Source: Acidovorax sp. Leaf160 (GTDB taxonomy: Bacteria > Pseudomonadota > Gammaproteobacteria > Burkholderiales > Burkholderiaceae_C). From it: 64,000 nt of DNA. A model generated the notes under the pieces. That model was not told where the DNA came from, ran no database searches, and saw nothing but the letters and a program-made list of their open reading frames with translations. Made by a program: the position numbers and the translations under genes. The stretch is from positions 453 through 64,452 of the forward strand of contig NZ_LMOV01000012.1 of assembly GCF_001424265.1 (NCBI RefSeq). Reading direction: 5' to 3'. This document shows positions 46,047-54,786 of this stretch, in pieces; the first letter of the stretch is position 1; each line of letters opens with the position of its first letter.

Positions 46047-46672
46047 GCGGCGGCCTCCAGCGCATGCAGCTCGGCTGACGTGTTGGCGTTGCGAAAGGCC
46101 CGGCGGTCGTCCGCGGGATGGTCGAACGCCACGGTGACGCAGGCGTGCTGATCCGTCCAGCGGTCGATCTTGCGGCCGCCGGCCTGCGTAAACTGCACCA
46201 GGCTTTCCAGCAGCGACACGCGCAGCAGGCAGAAGACCGGCTGCGTGCGGATGGCCACGGCGCCGGTGGCCTCGTCGGGCTCGGGCGCGGCGGCCATGGC
46301 GATGTCGGCGCCGGCGGCGTCCGCCGCGGTGGCCAGGCGGGCCGCCAGATCGTGCGGGAAGAGCGGGGTGTCGCAGGGCACGGTGAGCAGCCAGCCGGTC
46401 TCGCAGCGTTCCAGTCCGGTCAGGAACCCTGCCAGCGGGCCGGCGTAATCGGCCAGGCCATCCGGCCAGACCGGCGCGCCGAAGGCTTCATAGGCAGCCA
46501 GGTTGCGGTTGGCATTCACCATGGTGTGGCCGACCTGCAGCTGCAGGCGGATCAACGCGTTCAGCGCCAGGGGCATGCCTTTGAAGTTCTGCAGGCCCTT
46601 GTCCACGCCGCCCATGCGGCTGCCACGTCCGCCGGCGAGGACCAGGCCGGTGATGTCTTGGGGATCGATCAT
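46043..46672 (-). CDS. mobA: molybdenum cofactor guanylyltransferase MobA
   Basis: A 209-residue nucleotidyltransferase that adds GMP to molybdenum cofactor to make the bis-MGD form used by DMSO-reductase-family enzymes. The GTP site [16 protein letters not shown] lies at about 12-27 with the Lys at 25; NANRN and VPCDTPLFP are also typical. The ATG at 46672 fits the family start. It ends in a 4-base overlap with moeA. moaA, 240 bases upstream on the same strand, completes the cofactor cluster. Confidence 0.94.
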   Translation of the reverse strand: MIDPQDITGLVLAGGRGSRMGGVDKGLQNFKGMPLALNALIRLQLQVGHTMVNANRNLAAYEAFGAPVWPDGLADYAGPLAGFLTGLERCETGWLLTVPCDTPLFPHDLAARLATAADAAGADIAMAAAPEPDEATGAVAIRTQPVFCLLRVSLLESLVQFTQAGGRKIDRWTDQHACVTVAFDHPADDRRAFRNANTSAELHALEAAA

Positions 46673-46910
46673 GGAGGAGGGAGAGTTGGGGGATGAGGCG
46701 CAACACGCCAGAGGATAGCGGCGGCGGGAGAGCAGGGATTCTGACGGCGAATATGGTGCGGTGGAGCGAGGCCGTCCAGCCGCCGCGTTGGCTTTGCGCT
46801 CGCCAAGGCCCTTGCCTTTCCCCTTCCGGCGCCTTGTCCGGCGTTCGACAGGTGCACCCGGAGTGCAGCCCCGATGCGGCGGGTGCGGCGGGTGCATCGC
46901 CACCCGGCGC

Positions 46911-48065
46911 TCATCCGCCGATGTAGCTCATCTCCACGCGCCGTCTGCCGCTGCCGCTGCCGGGGGCCTCCGCATCCGGCGGCAGGCTGCTGCGCAGTTC
47001 CGAATAGCGGTCGGCGCGCTGCTGCCAGATGGGGGCGATGGCGGCGGCCAGCGCCTCGTCGCTGGCGCCGCTGCGCAGCAGGGCGCGCAGGTCCCAGCCC
47101 TGGCTGGCGAACAGGCACAGATAGAGCTTGCCTTCCGTCGAGAGCCGCGCGCGGTTGCAGTCCTGGCAGAAGGCCTGCGTCACGCTGCTGATGGCGCCGA
47201 TCTCTCCGAGCGCCGGGTCGTGCTGCCCGTGGGCGTCCGCGTAGCCCCAGCGCTCGGCGGTTTCGCCCAGCGCGGTGGCGCCCAGGGGCACGAGCGGAAG
47301 CTGTTCCCGCAACCGGGCGATCAATTCGGCGGAGGGCAGCACTTCGTCCATGCGCCAGCCGTTGGTGGCGCCGACGTCCATGTATTCGATGAAGCGCAGC
47401 GTGACACCGGTGCCGCGGAAATGCCGGGCCATGGGCAGCACTTCATGGTCGTTGGTGCCGCGCTTGACCACCATGTTGACCTTGATGCGGTCGAAACCGG
47501 CCGCCTGCGCCGCGTCGATGCCCGCCAGCACGTCGCGAACGGGGAAGTCCACGTCGTTCATGCGGCGAAATACGGTGTCGTCCAGGCTGTCGAGGCTGAT
47601 GGTGACGCGGTCGAGCCCGGCAGCCTTCAGTGCAGCGGCCTTGCGGGCCAGCAGCGATCCATTGGTGGTGAGTGTGAGGTCGGGCGCGCGGCCTTCCGGA
47701 GTGCGCAACAGCGCCAGTTGCTCCACAAGGCGCTCCAGGTGCTTGCGCAGCAGCGGCTCGCCGCCGGTCAGCCGGATCTTGCCGACGCCGTGCGCGACGA
47801 ACTGGCGGGCCAGCCGCGTGATCTCCTCGAAGCTCAGCAGCGACGACTGCGGCAGGTAAGCGTAGTCCTTGTCGAACACTTCCTTGGGCATGCAGTAGCT
47901 GCAGCGGAAGTTGCAGCGGTCGGTCACGCTGATGCGCAGGTCACGCAGCGGCCGGCCCAACGCATCGGACAGCCAGCCCGTGGGCAATCCCACCGCGCCG
48001 GAGGGCACGGCGGGCGTGAGCGCCGCGAGGCGCTGGTCCACGAGAGGAATCACACGTTCAGCCAT
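46911..48065 (-). CDS. moaA: GTP 3',8-cyclase MoaA
   Basis: A 384-residue radical-SAM enzyme that starts molybdenum cofactor synthesis from GTP with MoaC. The SAM cluster is CNFRCSYC (Cys51, Cys55, Cys58), the SAM-binding GGEP is in [12 protein letters not shown], the second cluster lies in [21 protein letters not shown], and the C-terminal Gly-Gly required for GTP cyclisation is present (SYIGG). The N-terminus has about 25 more residues than the short form. No molybdenum-cofactor riboswitch is recognisable upstream. Confidence 0.96.
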   Translation of the reverse strand: MAERVIPLVDQRLAALTPAVPSGAVGLPTGWLSDALGRPLRDLRISVTDRCNFRCSYCMPKEVFDKDYAYLPQSSLLSFEEITRLARQFVAHGVGKIRLTGGEPLLRKHLERLVEQLALLRTPEGRAPDLTLTTNGSLLARKAAALKAAGLDRVTISLDSLDDTVFRRMNDVDFPVRDVLAGIDAAQAAGFDRIKVNMVVKRGTNDHEVLPMARHFRGTGVTLRFIEYMDVGATNGWRMDEVLPSAELIARLREQLPLVPLGATALGETAERWGYADAHGQHDPALGEIGAISSVTQAFCQDCNRARLSTEGKLYLCLFASQGWDLRALLRSGASDEALAAAIAPIWQQRADRYSELRSSLPPDAEAPGSGSGRRRVEMSYIGG

Positions 48066-48587
48066 GCGCGGATTTTGCCGCAAGGGGCCCGTAGGGGTAT
48101 CGCGCAGGGATGATCCTGGGCGCGGGGCGCAATCCTGCCCGGGGTTCTCGGTTCTGGTGTCTGGCGCGGGAAGGGCGCTCAGCAGCGGTTCCACGGATCA
48201 GCGCCCGACATGGAATCCAGTCGGACCGCAGTGGACATGGTTATTGCAAATAATTATCATTTGAAAACCTGACTACGCAAGAGCGCTTCCCGCGTTCCCA
48301 CGCAAAGGGCCTCAGCAAGGAGTGTTGCGATGGTCATCCATGGGAACGAACGGGCAGGGGCCGCCGAACCGGCAGCGGGGTCGCGCCTGCATCCGTCAGG
48401 CATTGCGGCGGGTGGGTCGGTGCATCGACAGCGCTGCCGCGCCAGGCGACCTCGCGTACGGCCAGGGCAGGGCAGGCGCCGGGAGACCGCGATCAGTCCG
48501 CCACGGCCGAGTCCCGCGATTCGCGCGTTCCACGCTGCCCTCGCCGCTCCCAGCGCCCGTTCCATCCCTTCCCGGAAAGTTGATCGC
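48066..48587. other. moaA-sodA intergenic region with Fur-type site
   Basis: 522 bases. The Fur-type site is at 48246-48264. An AAGGAG ribosome site with ATG at 48330 opens a frame that runs without stop into sodA; its codon use after the first 20-25 codons is not protein-like. Nothing else is recognised. Confidence 0.5.
48246..48264 (+). promoter_or_regulatory. candidate Fur box upstream of sodA
   Basis: GCAAATAATTATCATTTGA matches 12 of 19 positions of the Fur consensus and is the only AT-rich stretch in the region, with the core AATAATTATCATT. It probably overlaps the -10 of a rightward promoter, giving repression when iron is plentiful. Confidence 0.62.
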
Positions 48588-49235
48588 ATGCCCCATACGC
48601 TGCCCGCTCTGCCTTACGCCTACGACGCGCTCGAACCCCACATCGACGCACAGACAATGGAGATCCACCACACCAAACACCATCAGGCCTACATCAACAA
48701 CCTGAACGCAGCGCTGGAAGGCAGCCCGCAGGCCGACCTGCCCGTCGAACGGCTCGTCGCCCAGCTGGACGGGCTGCCCGAAGGCGTGCGAAATGCCGTG
48801 CGCAACAACGGCGGCGGGCACGCCAACCACAGCCTGTTCTGGACGGTGATGTCTCCCAGGGGCGGCGGAGCGCCGACAGGCGAACTGGCCGCCGCCATCG
48901 ACGCGGACCTGGGCGGCCTCGATGCGTTCAAGGACGCCTTCACCAAGGCGGCGCTGACGCGCTTCGGCAGCGGCTGGGCGTGGCTCACGGTGACGCCCCA
49001 GGGCCGGCTGGCGGTGGAGAGCTCGGGCAACCAGGACAGCCCGCTGATGCGCGGCATTGCTTCCGGCAACACGCCGGTGCTGGGGCTGGATGTGTGGGAA
49101 CACGCCTACTACCTCAAGTACCAAAACCGACGGCCCGAATACATCGCCGCGTTCTATAACGTAGTGGATTGGCCGGAGGTCGCCCGCCGCCATGCAGAGG
49201 CGCTCGCCGCGGTCGGCGGACGAACCTCCGCCTGA
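48588..49235 (+). CDS. sodA: superoxide dismutase, manganese type
   Basis: A 215-residue Fe/Mn-family superoxide dismutase. Metal ligands lie in [16 protein letters not shown] (His27), [10 protein letters not shown] and [21 protein letters not shown]. The GGGHANHS and [10 protein letters not shown] signatures (Gly and Gln at the metal-specificity positions) indicate the Mn form. The ATG at 48588 has GGAAAG upstream and fits the family. An alternative in-frame start at 48330 with a better ribosome site would add 86 basic residues. A Fur-type site upstream suggests induction under iron limitation, when an iron-free dismutase is needed; a ZIP transporter follows 63 bases later. Confidence 0.93.
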   Translation: MPHTLPALPYAYDALEPHIDAQTMEIHHTKHHQAYINNLNAALEGSPQADLPVERLVAQLDGLPEGVRNAVRNNGGGHANHSLFWTVMSPRGGGAPTGELAAAIDADLGGLDAFKDAFTKAALTRFGSGWAWLTVTPQGRLAVESSGNQDSPLMRGIASGNTPVLGLDVWEHAYYLKYQNRRPEYIAAFYNVVDWPEVARRHAEALAAVGGRTSA

Positions 49236-49298
49236 CGGCCGCCAGCCGCTACGCCACCCGAATCGCCATCCCACCCTGCGCCCCGGAGCCTTGCATCC

Positions 49299-50198
49299 AT
49301 GAACATCGACGAAGCGACCGTGCACCGCGCCCCCTGGGGGCCGCGCAAATGGCTGGGCGCCAGCATTGCGCTGCTCGGGCTGGTGGCGATCGCGCTGCAG
49401 TTCGCCGACTACCTGGAGGCGAACGAGCGGGTGGCGCAGGCCTGGCGGGGCGGCATGGTGGCGGCGCTGGCCACGGCGCTCGGCACGGTGCCGGTGATGT
49501 TTTCGCAGCGGCTGTCGGAAAAAGTGCAGGACACGCTGTTCGGCTTCGGTGCCGGTGTGATGCTGGCGGCCAGTTCGTTTTCGCTCATCATCCCCGGCCT
49601 GGCGGCCGCGCGCGAAGCCGGTGCCGGAGCGTGGCAGGCCGGCGGCATCATCGGCACGGCCATCCTGCTGGGCGCGCTGGCGCTGCTGCTCATGGAACGA
49701 ATCCTGCCGCACGAACATTTCATCAAGGGCGTGGAGGGCGCGCAGACCTCGCGCACGCTGCGCCGCACGTGGCTGTTCGTGTTCGCGATCGCGCTGCACA
49801 ACCTCCCGGAAGGGCTGGCGATCGGTGTCGCCTACGCAGGCTCCGATGCGGTGGGCGCCGGCACCCTGACCGCCGGGATCGCCATCCAGGATGTCCCCGA
49901 GGGCCTGGTGGTGGCCGTGGCGCTGCTCGCTGCCGGCTACCGCCGCCCGCTGGCAGTGGGGCTGGGCATGGCGTCCGGATTGGTCGAGCCGCTGGGTGCC
50001 GTGCTGGGCGCGGTGGTGGTCAGCGCCTCGGCCACCCTCTTGCCCTGGGGGCTGGGGTTCGCTGCGGGCGCCATGCTCTTCGTCATCAGCCACGAGATCA
50101 TTCCGGAATCGCATCGCAAGGGCCACGAGGCCTGGGCGACCGGCGGCCTGATGATCGGCTTCGTCATCATGATGCTGCTGGACACGGCGCTGGGCTGA
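49299..50198 (+). CDS. ZIP family divalent metal transporter
   Basis: A 299-residue inner-membrane protein with about eight helices. The metal-binding motifs of ZIP proteins are present: ALHNLPEGLAIG in helix 4, IQDVPEGLVV in helix 5 (Asp replaces the usual Asn) and ISHEIIPESHRKGHE near helix 6. It should import zinc, iron or manganese. Its position just behind a Mn-type dismutase and a Fur-type site suggests manganese or iron supply during iron limitation, but this is inference. Confidence 0.88.
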   Translation: MNIDEATVHRAPWGPRKWLGASIALLGLVAIALQFADYLEANERVAQAWRGGMVAALATALGTVPVMFSQRLSEKVQDTLFGFGAGVMLAASSFSLIIPGLAAAREAGAGAWQAGGIIGTAILLGALALLLMERILPHEHFIKGVEGAQTSRTLRRTWLFVFAIALHNLPEGLAIGVAYAGSDAVGAGTLTAGIAIQDVPEGLVVAVALLAAGYRRPLAVGLGMASGLVEPLGAVLGAVVVSASATLLPWGLGFAAGAMLFVISHEIIPESHRKGHEAWATGGLMIGFVIMMLLDTALG

Positions 50199-50250
50199 TC
50201 CGACCCTGACCTGCTGCCTGGCGGTTTCCGGGCCGGGCTTTCGCCGGCCG

Positions 50251-50312
50251 CCGGAGCGTCATGGGTGGCAAGCGCTTGATGAGCGGGCTTCTGTTGCTCT
50301 CGTAATGATAGC
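50251..50312 (-). repeat. head-tail repeat, copy 8 (ZIP-Crp gap)
   Basis: Minus-strand head GCTATCATTACGAGAGC (50312-50296), 20 bases, GCGCT (50275-50271). It lies in the convergent gap between the ZIP gene and the Crp/Fnr gene. The AATGATA stretch superficially resembles a Fur box but is explained by the repeat. Confidence 0.82.
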
Positions 50313-50368
50313 GATTGGTTTGCGCGGGGCAGGAGGGCCACGGCGGTGTGCCCCCGCCATGCGGCACC

Positions 50369-51070
50369 TCAGCCGAACGCTCTCAACCCGGGAAGGTCGA
50401 GCACCTCCAGCGTCCCCCGGTGCACCCGCACGAGGCCCAGCGCCTGCAGCTGCTGCAGGATGCGGTTGGTGGTCTGGCGCGACAGCGCGAGCATCAGCGC
50501 CAGATCCTGCTGGGACAGCGCGAGGGCCCGGCGCGTGCCGCCGCCGCCGTGGCCCTGTCCGTACCCCTCCGCCATCAGCACCAGGCGGCGCGCCACGCGT
50601 TGCGGCGCGGGCAGCAGCGCCAGTTCCTCGATGGCGACGAAGGCCACCCGCAGCTTGTCGGTCAGCAGCAGGGCCAGGGCGCGCCAATGCGCTGGGTGCG
50701 CGCTCAGCCAGTCGAGCAGGGGGTCCTGCGGCACCTGCAGCAGCGTGCAGGGCAGGGCGGCATGGGCGTCGTGCGTGCGCGGGGCGCGGTCGAACACGGC
50801 GATTTCGCCGAACCAGGAGGGAGGCTCCAGCCGGGTGAGCAGGGCGGAGCGTGCGCCTTCGCTGGGGCCGCCCACGCCGGAGATTTTGACCGCCCCGCGC
50901 ACCACCGCGTAAAGCCCGCAGGGCGCCGCGCCGCGCAGGAACAGCGCCTCGCCCGGCACCAGCGTGCGCAGCTGGGCCATCTGCACCAGCGCCTGGGCGA
51001 AATCCGGCGGCAGCGCCGCGAACCACCGGCCAGAGGCCAGCGTGGGCAGGTGGGCAGCGGCAGTGGGCAT
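50369..51070 (-). CDS. Crp/Fnr family transcriptional regulator
   Basis: A 233-residue regulator. The N-terminal cyclic-nucleotide-binding-like barrel spans about 20-140 (PGEALFLRGAAPCGLYAVVRGAVKI, WFGEIAVFDRAPRTHDAHA), followed by a long dimerisation helix and a C-terminal winged helix with LSQQDLALMLALSRQTTNRILQQL (about 188-211). It lacks the N-terminal Cys cluster of Fnr, so it is not an iron-sulfur oxygen sensor; whether it binds cyclic nucleotides is unclear. The start at 51070 fits the domain start. Divergent from the Mpo1-like gene, which may be a target. Confidence 0.88.
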   Translation of the reverse strand: MPTAAAHLPTLASGRWFAALPPDFAQALVQMAQLRTLVPGEALFLRGAAPCGLYAVVRGAVKISGVGGPSEGARSALLTRLEPPSWFGEIAVFDRAPRTHDAHAALPCTLLQVPQDPLLDWLSAHPAHWRALALLLTDKLRVAFVAIEELALLPAPQRVARRLVLMAEGYGQGHGGGGTRRALALSQQDLALMLALSRQTTNRILQQLQALGLVRVHRGTLEVLDLPGLRAFG

Positions 51071-51247
51071 GCTGGGAGGCAGCGGCGTATGTGTCGGCCA
51101 GCCGACAGACGGGCGCGGCAGGTCGGCACGATTATGGGAAGCGACGGGCCGCGGCAGCACAGGGCAAGCCCCGATGCGTGCCGCCCGGCCGCTCTGGCAG
51201 CCGCGCCCGGGCAGCTGCCGCCCGCGACGCCATCCCAAGGAGACACC

Positions 51248-51775
51248 ATGAAGACGCTGAACGACCATCTGGCGCAATACGCGGCCTACCACCGCGACCC
51301 GCGCAACATCCAGACCCATTTCATCGGCGTGCCGATGATCATGCTGGGGGTGACCGTGCTGTTGTCGCGCCCCGAGTGGAGCTGGGGCGGTGGCGTGCCG
51401 ATGTCGCCCGCGGTGCTGGCGGCGCTCGCCAGCTGCGCCTTCTATGCCCGGCTGGACCTGCGCTATGCCAGCGTCATGGCCGTGGTGCTGGCGGCGATGG
51501 TGGCGGTGGGGCACTGGCTGGCCGGCCAGTCCACCGCGCTGTGGCTGGGTGCGGGGGTGGGCCTCTTTGCCGTGGGCTGGGTGATCCAGTTCGTCGGCCA
51601 TTTCTACGAAGGCCGCAAGCCCGCGTTCGTGGACGACTTGGTGGGCCTGCTGATCGGGCCGCTCTTCGTGGTGGCGGAGCTGGGCTTTGCCCTGGGCCTG
51701 CGCCGCAGCGTGCAGGACGCGGTGCACGAACGGTCCGGCCCGGTGCGGCTGCGCGTCGGCACGCAGCGTGGCTGA
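51248..51775 (+). CDS. Mpo1-like (DUF962) membrane protein
   Basis: A 175-residue protein with about four membrane segments. The N-terminal HLAQYAAYHRDPRNIQTHFIGVP and the later WVIQFVGHFYEGRKPAFVDDL are hallmarks of the DUF962/Mpo1 family; the yeast member is an Fe(II)-dependent dioxygenase in alpha-oxidation of 2-hydroxy fatty acids, and the conserved His residues could bind iron. AAGGAG lies 6 bases before the ATG. Divergent from the Crp/Fnr regulator. Confidence 0.87.
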   Translation: MKTLNDHLAQYAAYHRDPRNIQTHFIGVPMIMLGVTVLLSRPEWSWGGGVPMSPAVLAALASCAFYARLDLRYASVMAVVLAAMVAVGHWLAGQSTALWLGAGVGLFAVGWVIQFVGHFYEGRKPAFVDDLVGLLIGPLFVVAELGFALGLRRSVQDAVHERSGPVRLRVGTQRG

Positions 51776-51800
51776 CTGGCTTACTGGCTTACTGGCTGAG
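51775..51800. repeat. 8-bp tandem repeat ACTGGCTT x3
   Basis: Three near-exact units lie immediately after the Mpo1-like stop codon and are followed by further TGGCTGGC units. No function evident. Confidence 0.6.
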
Positions 51801-51921
51801 TGGCTGGCTGGCGAGCGGGCGGGGCGGTCGGTGCGGTGGCGGCCGCTCGGGTGGATGCCGTCGCACCCTCGGGTTTGCCGGCTGGCTGGCCCCGCAGTGC
51901 AGCCGCACAATCGTTGGCACC

Positions 51922-53325
51922 ATGTCCCACATCCGCTTCGCCCCCACCGTCCTGCGCGGCAGTGCTGCTGCCGTCTGCGCTCTCACTCTGGCGCTGACCG
52001 CCTGCACCAGCACTCGCTCCGCCCACCCCTCGGCCACGGCCGACCCGCTGCCTTCCGCAGCAGAGGCCGCACCGGCCGGCACGGCATGCCCGGCCGAGGT
52101 GCCTGCCTCCACGACCTGCTGGGCCGGGCGCGATTCGGCCGGCGCCTTCTATCTCATCGCCGTGCCCAAGGACTGGGCCGGAACGCTGGTGCTGCACGCG
52201 CACGGCGGGCCTGAGCTGGGCGCGCCGAAGGCCGAACGCACGGCGGAAGACCTGGGCCGCTGGGCGATCATGGTGCGCGCGGGCTACGCCTGGGCGGGCT
52301 CCACGTATCGCCAGGGCGGCGTGGCGGTGCGCGCCGCCGCGGAAGACACCGAGCGCCTGCGCCGCATCTTCGACCAGTACGTCGGCAAGCCCCGCCGGAC
52401 GGTGCTGCACGGCCAGTCGTGGGGGGCGGGCGTGGCCGCGCGCGGCGCGGAGATGTTCACCGCGCAGACCCTCGGCCGCCAGCCCTACGACGCCGTGCTG
52501 CTGACGAGCGGCGTGCTGGGCGGCGGCACGCGTTCCTACGACGTGCGCACCGACCTGCGCGCCGTCTACCAGTACCTCTGCCACAACCATCCCCGGCCGA
52601 CGGAGCCGGCCTACGGCGTGAACCTGGGCCTGCCGGCCGGCGCGCACATGACGCGGGCCGACCTCAAGGCCCGGGTGGACGAATGCCTGGGGCTGGACCG
52701 CCCGGCCGCGCAGCGCAGCGCGGAGCAGCAGAGCCGGGTGACCACCCTGGAGCGCGTGCTGCGCATTCCGGCCAGCTCCATCCTGTCGCACATGAACTGG
52801 GCCACCTTCCACTTCCAGGAAATCAGCAGCCAGCGCACGGGCGGCGCCAGCCCGTTCGGCAACTTGGGGGCGGTGTATGCCGGCTCGCCCGATGACGCGG
52901 CGCTGAACGCGGGCGTGCCACGCCTGGCGGCCGACCCGGCCGCTTACCGGCAGTTCGCGGCCGATACCGATCCGACGGGCCACATTCCCGTGCCGGTGCT
53001 GAGCGTGAAGTGGATCGGCGATCCCACCGCCTTCGTCGAGCTGGACACCCAGTTCCGCACCACCATGGAGGCCGCCGGCAGCGGCAGCCGCCTGGTGCAG
53101 ACCTTTACCCGGCAGGGTACGCACAGCTACATCAGCGACCCGACCTATCCGGCGCTGATGTCCGCGCTGCTCGCCTGGGTCGAGCAGGGCGACAAGCCCA
53201 CGCCCGAGCGCGTGGCCGCGCGCTGCCGCGAGGCCGAAGCGCCATACGGCGCCGGCTGCAGCTTCGAGCCGGGCTACCGGCCCGCGCCGCTGGCCGCGCG
53301 CGTGGCCGAACGCACCAGGCCCTGA
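51922..53325 (+). CDS. lipoprotein alpha/beta hydrolase
   Basis: A 467-residue predicted lipoprotein. The signal ends in LTALTAC-like LALTAC with the lipid-modified Cys28. The mature part shows an alpha/beta-hydrolase pattern: LVLHAHGGPELG (oxyanion region), TVLHGQSWGAGVAARGAE with the nucleophile Ser166 in GQSWG, and a late His in RQGTHSYISDP; the acid residue is likely in VKWIGDPTAFVELD. It is probably an esterase or peptidase at the cell envelope. An upstream in-frame extension on this strand lacks coding character, so the ATG at 51922 was chosen. No operon partner. Confidence 0.82.
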   Translation: MSHIRFAPTVLRGSAAAVCALTLALTACTSTRSAHPSATADPLPSAAEAAPAGTACPAEVPASTTCWAGRDSAGAFYLIAVPKDWAGTLVLHAHGGPELGAPKAERTAEDLGRWAIMVRAGYAWAGSTYRQGGVAVRAAAEDTERLRRIFDQYVGKPRRTVLHGQSWGAGVAARGAEMFTAQTLGRQPYDAVLLTSGVLGGGTRSYDVRTDLRAVYQYLCHNHPRPTEPAYGVNLGLPAGAHMTRADLKARVDECLGLDRPAAQRSAEQQSRVTTLERVLRIPASSILSHMNWATFHFQEISSQRTGGASPFGNLGAVYAGSPDDAALNAGVPRLAADPAAYRQFAADTDPTGHIPVPVLSVKWIGDPTAFVELDTQFRTTMEAAGSGSRLVQTFTRQGTHSYISDPTYPALMSALLAWVEQGDKPTPERVAARCREAEAPYGAGCSFEPGYRPAPLAARVAERTRP

Positions 53326-53355
53326 CGGAACGCCCGCAGCCGCTGACGCTGCGCC

Positions 53356-53417
53356 GCATGCCGCATGCCGCGTGCCGCGTGCGGCGTGCGGCGTGCGGCG
53401 TGCGGCGTGCGGCGTGG
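53356..53417. repeat. heptanucleotide repeat GCGTGCG/GCATGCC x8 upstream of ppa
   Basis: Eight full 7-bp units, drifting from GCATGCC through GCGTGCC to GCGTGCG, lie 70-130 bases before the ppa start in its probable promoter region. Confidence 0.85.
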
Positions 53418-53488
53418 CCTAGAATCGCCGCGACCCGGCCACGGCCGTTCGAGCCCCGTTTTCTCTCTCATTCCTTTTGCGAGACCGC

Positions 53489-54025
53489 ATGTCCCTGAAC
53501 AACGTCACCCCTGGCAAGAAACTGCCTGAAACCTTCAACGTCGTCATCGAGATCCCGATGGAATCGGATCCCATCAAGTACGAAGTGGACAAGGAAAGCG
53601 GCGCCATCTTCGTGGACCGTTTCCTGACGACGCCGATGTACTACCCGACCAACTACGGCTACGTCCCGCAGACCCTGTCGGGTGACGGCGACCCGGTGGA
53701 CGTGCTGGTGATGACCCCGTACCGCCTGCCGCCCGGTGTGGTCGTGCCCTGCCGTGCCCTTGGCATTCTGAAGATGGAAGACGAAGCCGGCGTGGACGGC
53801 AAGGTGCTGGCCGTGCCCACGGTGAAGATCCTCAAGGCCTATCAGCACATCCAGTCGCTGGACGATGTCGAGCCCCTCAAGCTCAAGGCCATCAGCCACT
53901 TCTTCGAGCACTACAAGGATCTGGAAGAGGGCAAGTGGGTCAAGGTGCTGGGCTGGGACGGCATCGAAGCCGCCCACAAGGAAATCACCGACGGCGCTGC
54001 CGCCTACCAGAAGACGCTGGGCTGA
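53489..54025 (+). CDS. ppa: inorganic pyrophosphatase
   Basis: A 178-residue family I soluble pyrophosphatase, which hydrolyses pyrophosphate and drives biosynthesis forward. The active-site signature DGDPVDVLV has Asp66, Asp68 and Asp71; [19 protein letters not shown] and the [12 protein letters not shown] segment are also typical. The ATG at 53489 matches the family start; the longer frame from 53477 adds only four residues. Followed by a strong terminator. Confidence 0.97.
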   Translation: MSLNNVTPGKKLPETFNVVIEIPMESDPIKYEVDKESGAIFVDRFLTTPMYYPTNYGYVPQTLSGDGDPVDVLVMTPYRLPPGVVVPCRALGILKMEDEAGVDGKVLAVPTVKILKAYQHIQSLDDVEPLKLKAISHFFEHYKDLEEGKWVKVLGWDGIEAAHKEITDGAAAYQKTLG

Positions 54026-54080
54026 TCCCTCCGGGCCCTGGCCTCCGGTGCGCTCGGGCCCGCGGGCCGGGCGCGTGAAA

Positions 54081-54107
54081 CCCGCTGGTGCAGCCAGCGG
54101 GTTTTTT
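54081..54107 (+). terminator. rho-independent terminator of ppa
   Basis: CCCGCTGG (54081-54088) pairs with CCAGCGGG (54094-54101) and is followed by six T (54102-54107), 55 bases after the ppa stop. Confidence 0.92.
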
Positions 54108-54236
54108 CATGGGCGTCCGCAAAACCAGCATTCCGCCTACAGGTTTGTGACCAGCTGTAACCGAAGCGCTGCTATGCTGCCCGATTGGCTCGCGCCTGGC
54201 GCGGGCCCGTCACCGCTTTCCAAGGACCGTCCGCCC

Positions 54237-54755
54237 ATGTCTTCGCTGCCCTCATCCTCCACCTCCCACGCTGCCGGTTCCCACGCAGGCGGCGCCCACG
54301 CCCCCGGCGAATTCCTGACCTTCCGGCTGGGCCAGGAAGAGTACGGCATCGACATCCTGCGCGTGCAGGAAATCCGGTCGTACGAGCAGCCGACCCGCAT
54401 GGCCCATGCGCCCGAATTCATCAAGGGCGTGATCGACCTGCGCGGCGTGATCGTGCCCATCGTGGATCTGCGCCTGAAGTTGCGGTGTCCGACGGCCGAC
54501 TACACCGACTTCACCGTCGTCATCATCCTCAACGTGGGTGGCACGGTGATAGGCGCGGTGGTGGACGCGGTGGCCGACGTGGTCGCGCTGGCCGAGGGCG
54601 ACATCAAGCCCGCGCCGCAGTTCGAGAGCCAGATCGACACCGCCTTCGTGCGCGGCATCGCGACGGTGGGCGAGCGCATGCTGATCGTGGTGGACATCGA
54701 GTCGCTGCTGAGCAGCGCCGAAATGGGGCTGGTGCGCTCGGCGGCAGCGGCCTGA
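54237..54755 (+). CDS. cheW: chemotaxis coupling protein CheW
   Basis: A 172-residue CheW. After a Ser/His/Ala-rich N-terminus, the SH3-like core begins at about residue 22 with FLTFRLGQEEYGIDILRVQEI, and continues with PEFIKGVIDLRGVIVPIVDLR and GVVVDAVADV-like AVVDAVADVV. It links chemoreceptors to CheA. It stands alone, apart from other chemotaxis genes, between ppa and an acyltransferase, so it may serve a particular receptor array or be the general CheW. AAGGA lies about 10 bases before the ATG; an in-frame ATG at 54175 is less likely. Confidence 0.93.
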   Translation: MSSLPSSSTSHAAGSHAGGAHAPGEFLTFRLGQEEYGIDILRVQEIRSYEQPTRMAHAPEFIKGVIDLRGVIVPIVDLRLKLRCPTADYTDFTVVIILNVGGTVIGAVVDAVADVVALAEGDIKPAPQFESQIDTAFVRGIATVGERMLIVVDIESLLSSAEMGLVRSAAAA

Positions 54756-54786
54756 AACTGAGCCGGAGTCGCCGGCGGCCTGCGCG

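Noticed and set aside
50296-50314. Fur-box-like AATGATA sequence between ZIP and Crp/Fnr genes, possible promoter of a Fur-controlled small RNA
   Set aside because: The sequence is the head of head-tail repeat copy 8, with the exact 20-base spacing to GCGCT. It lies downstream of both neighbouring genes, and no -35/-10 or terminator for a small RNA is visible.
54143-54161. Pho-box-like TTGTGACCAGCTGTAACC before cheW
   Set aside because: The half sites are 10, not 11, bases apart and no -10 lies at the expected distance.
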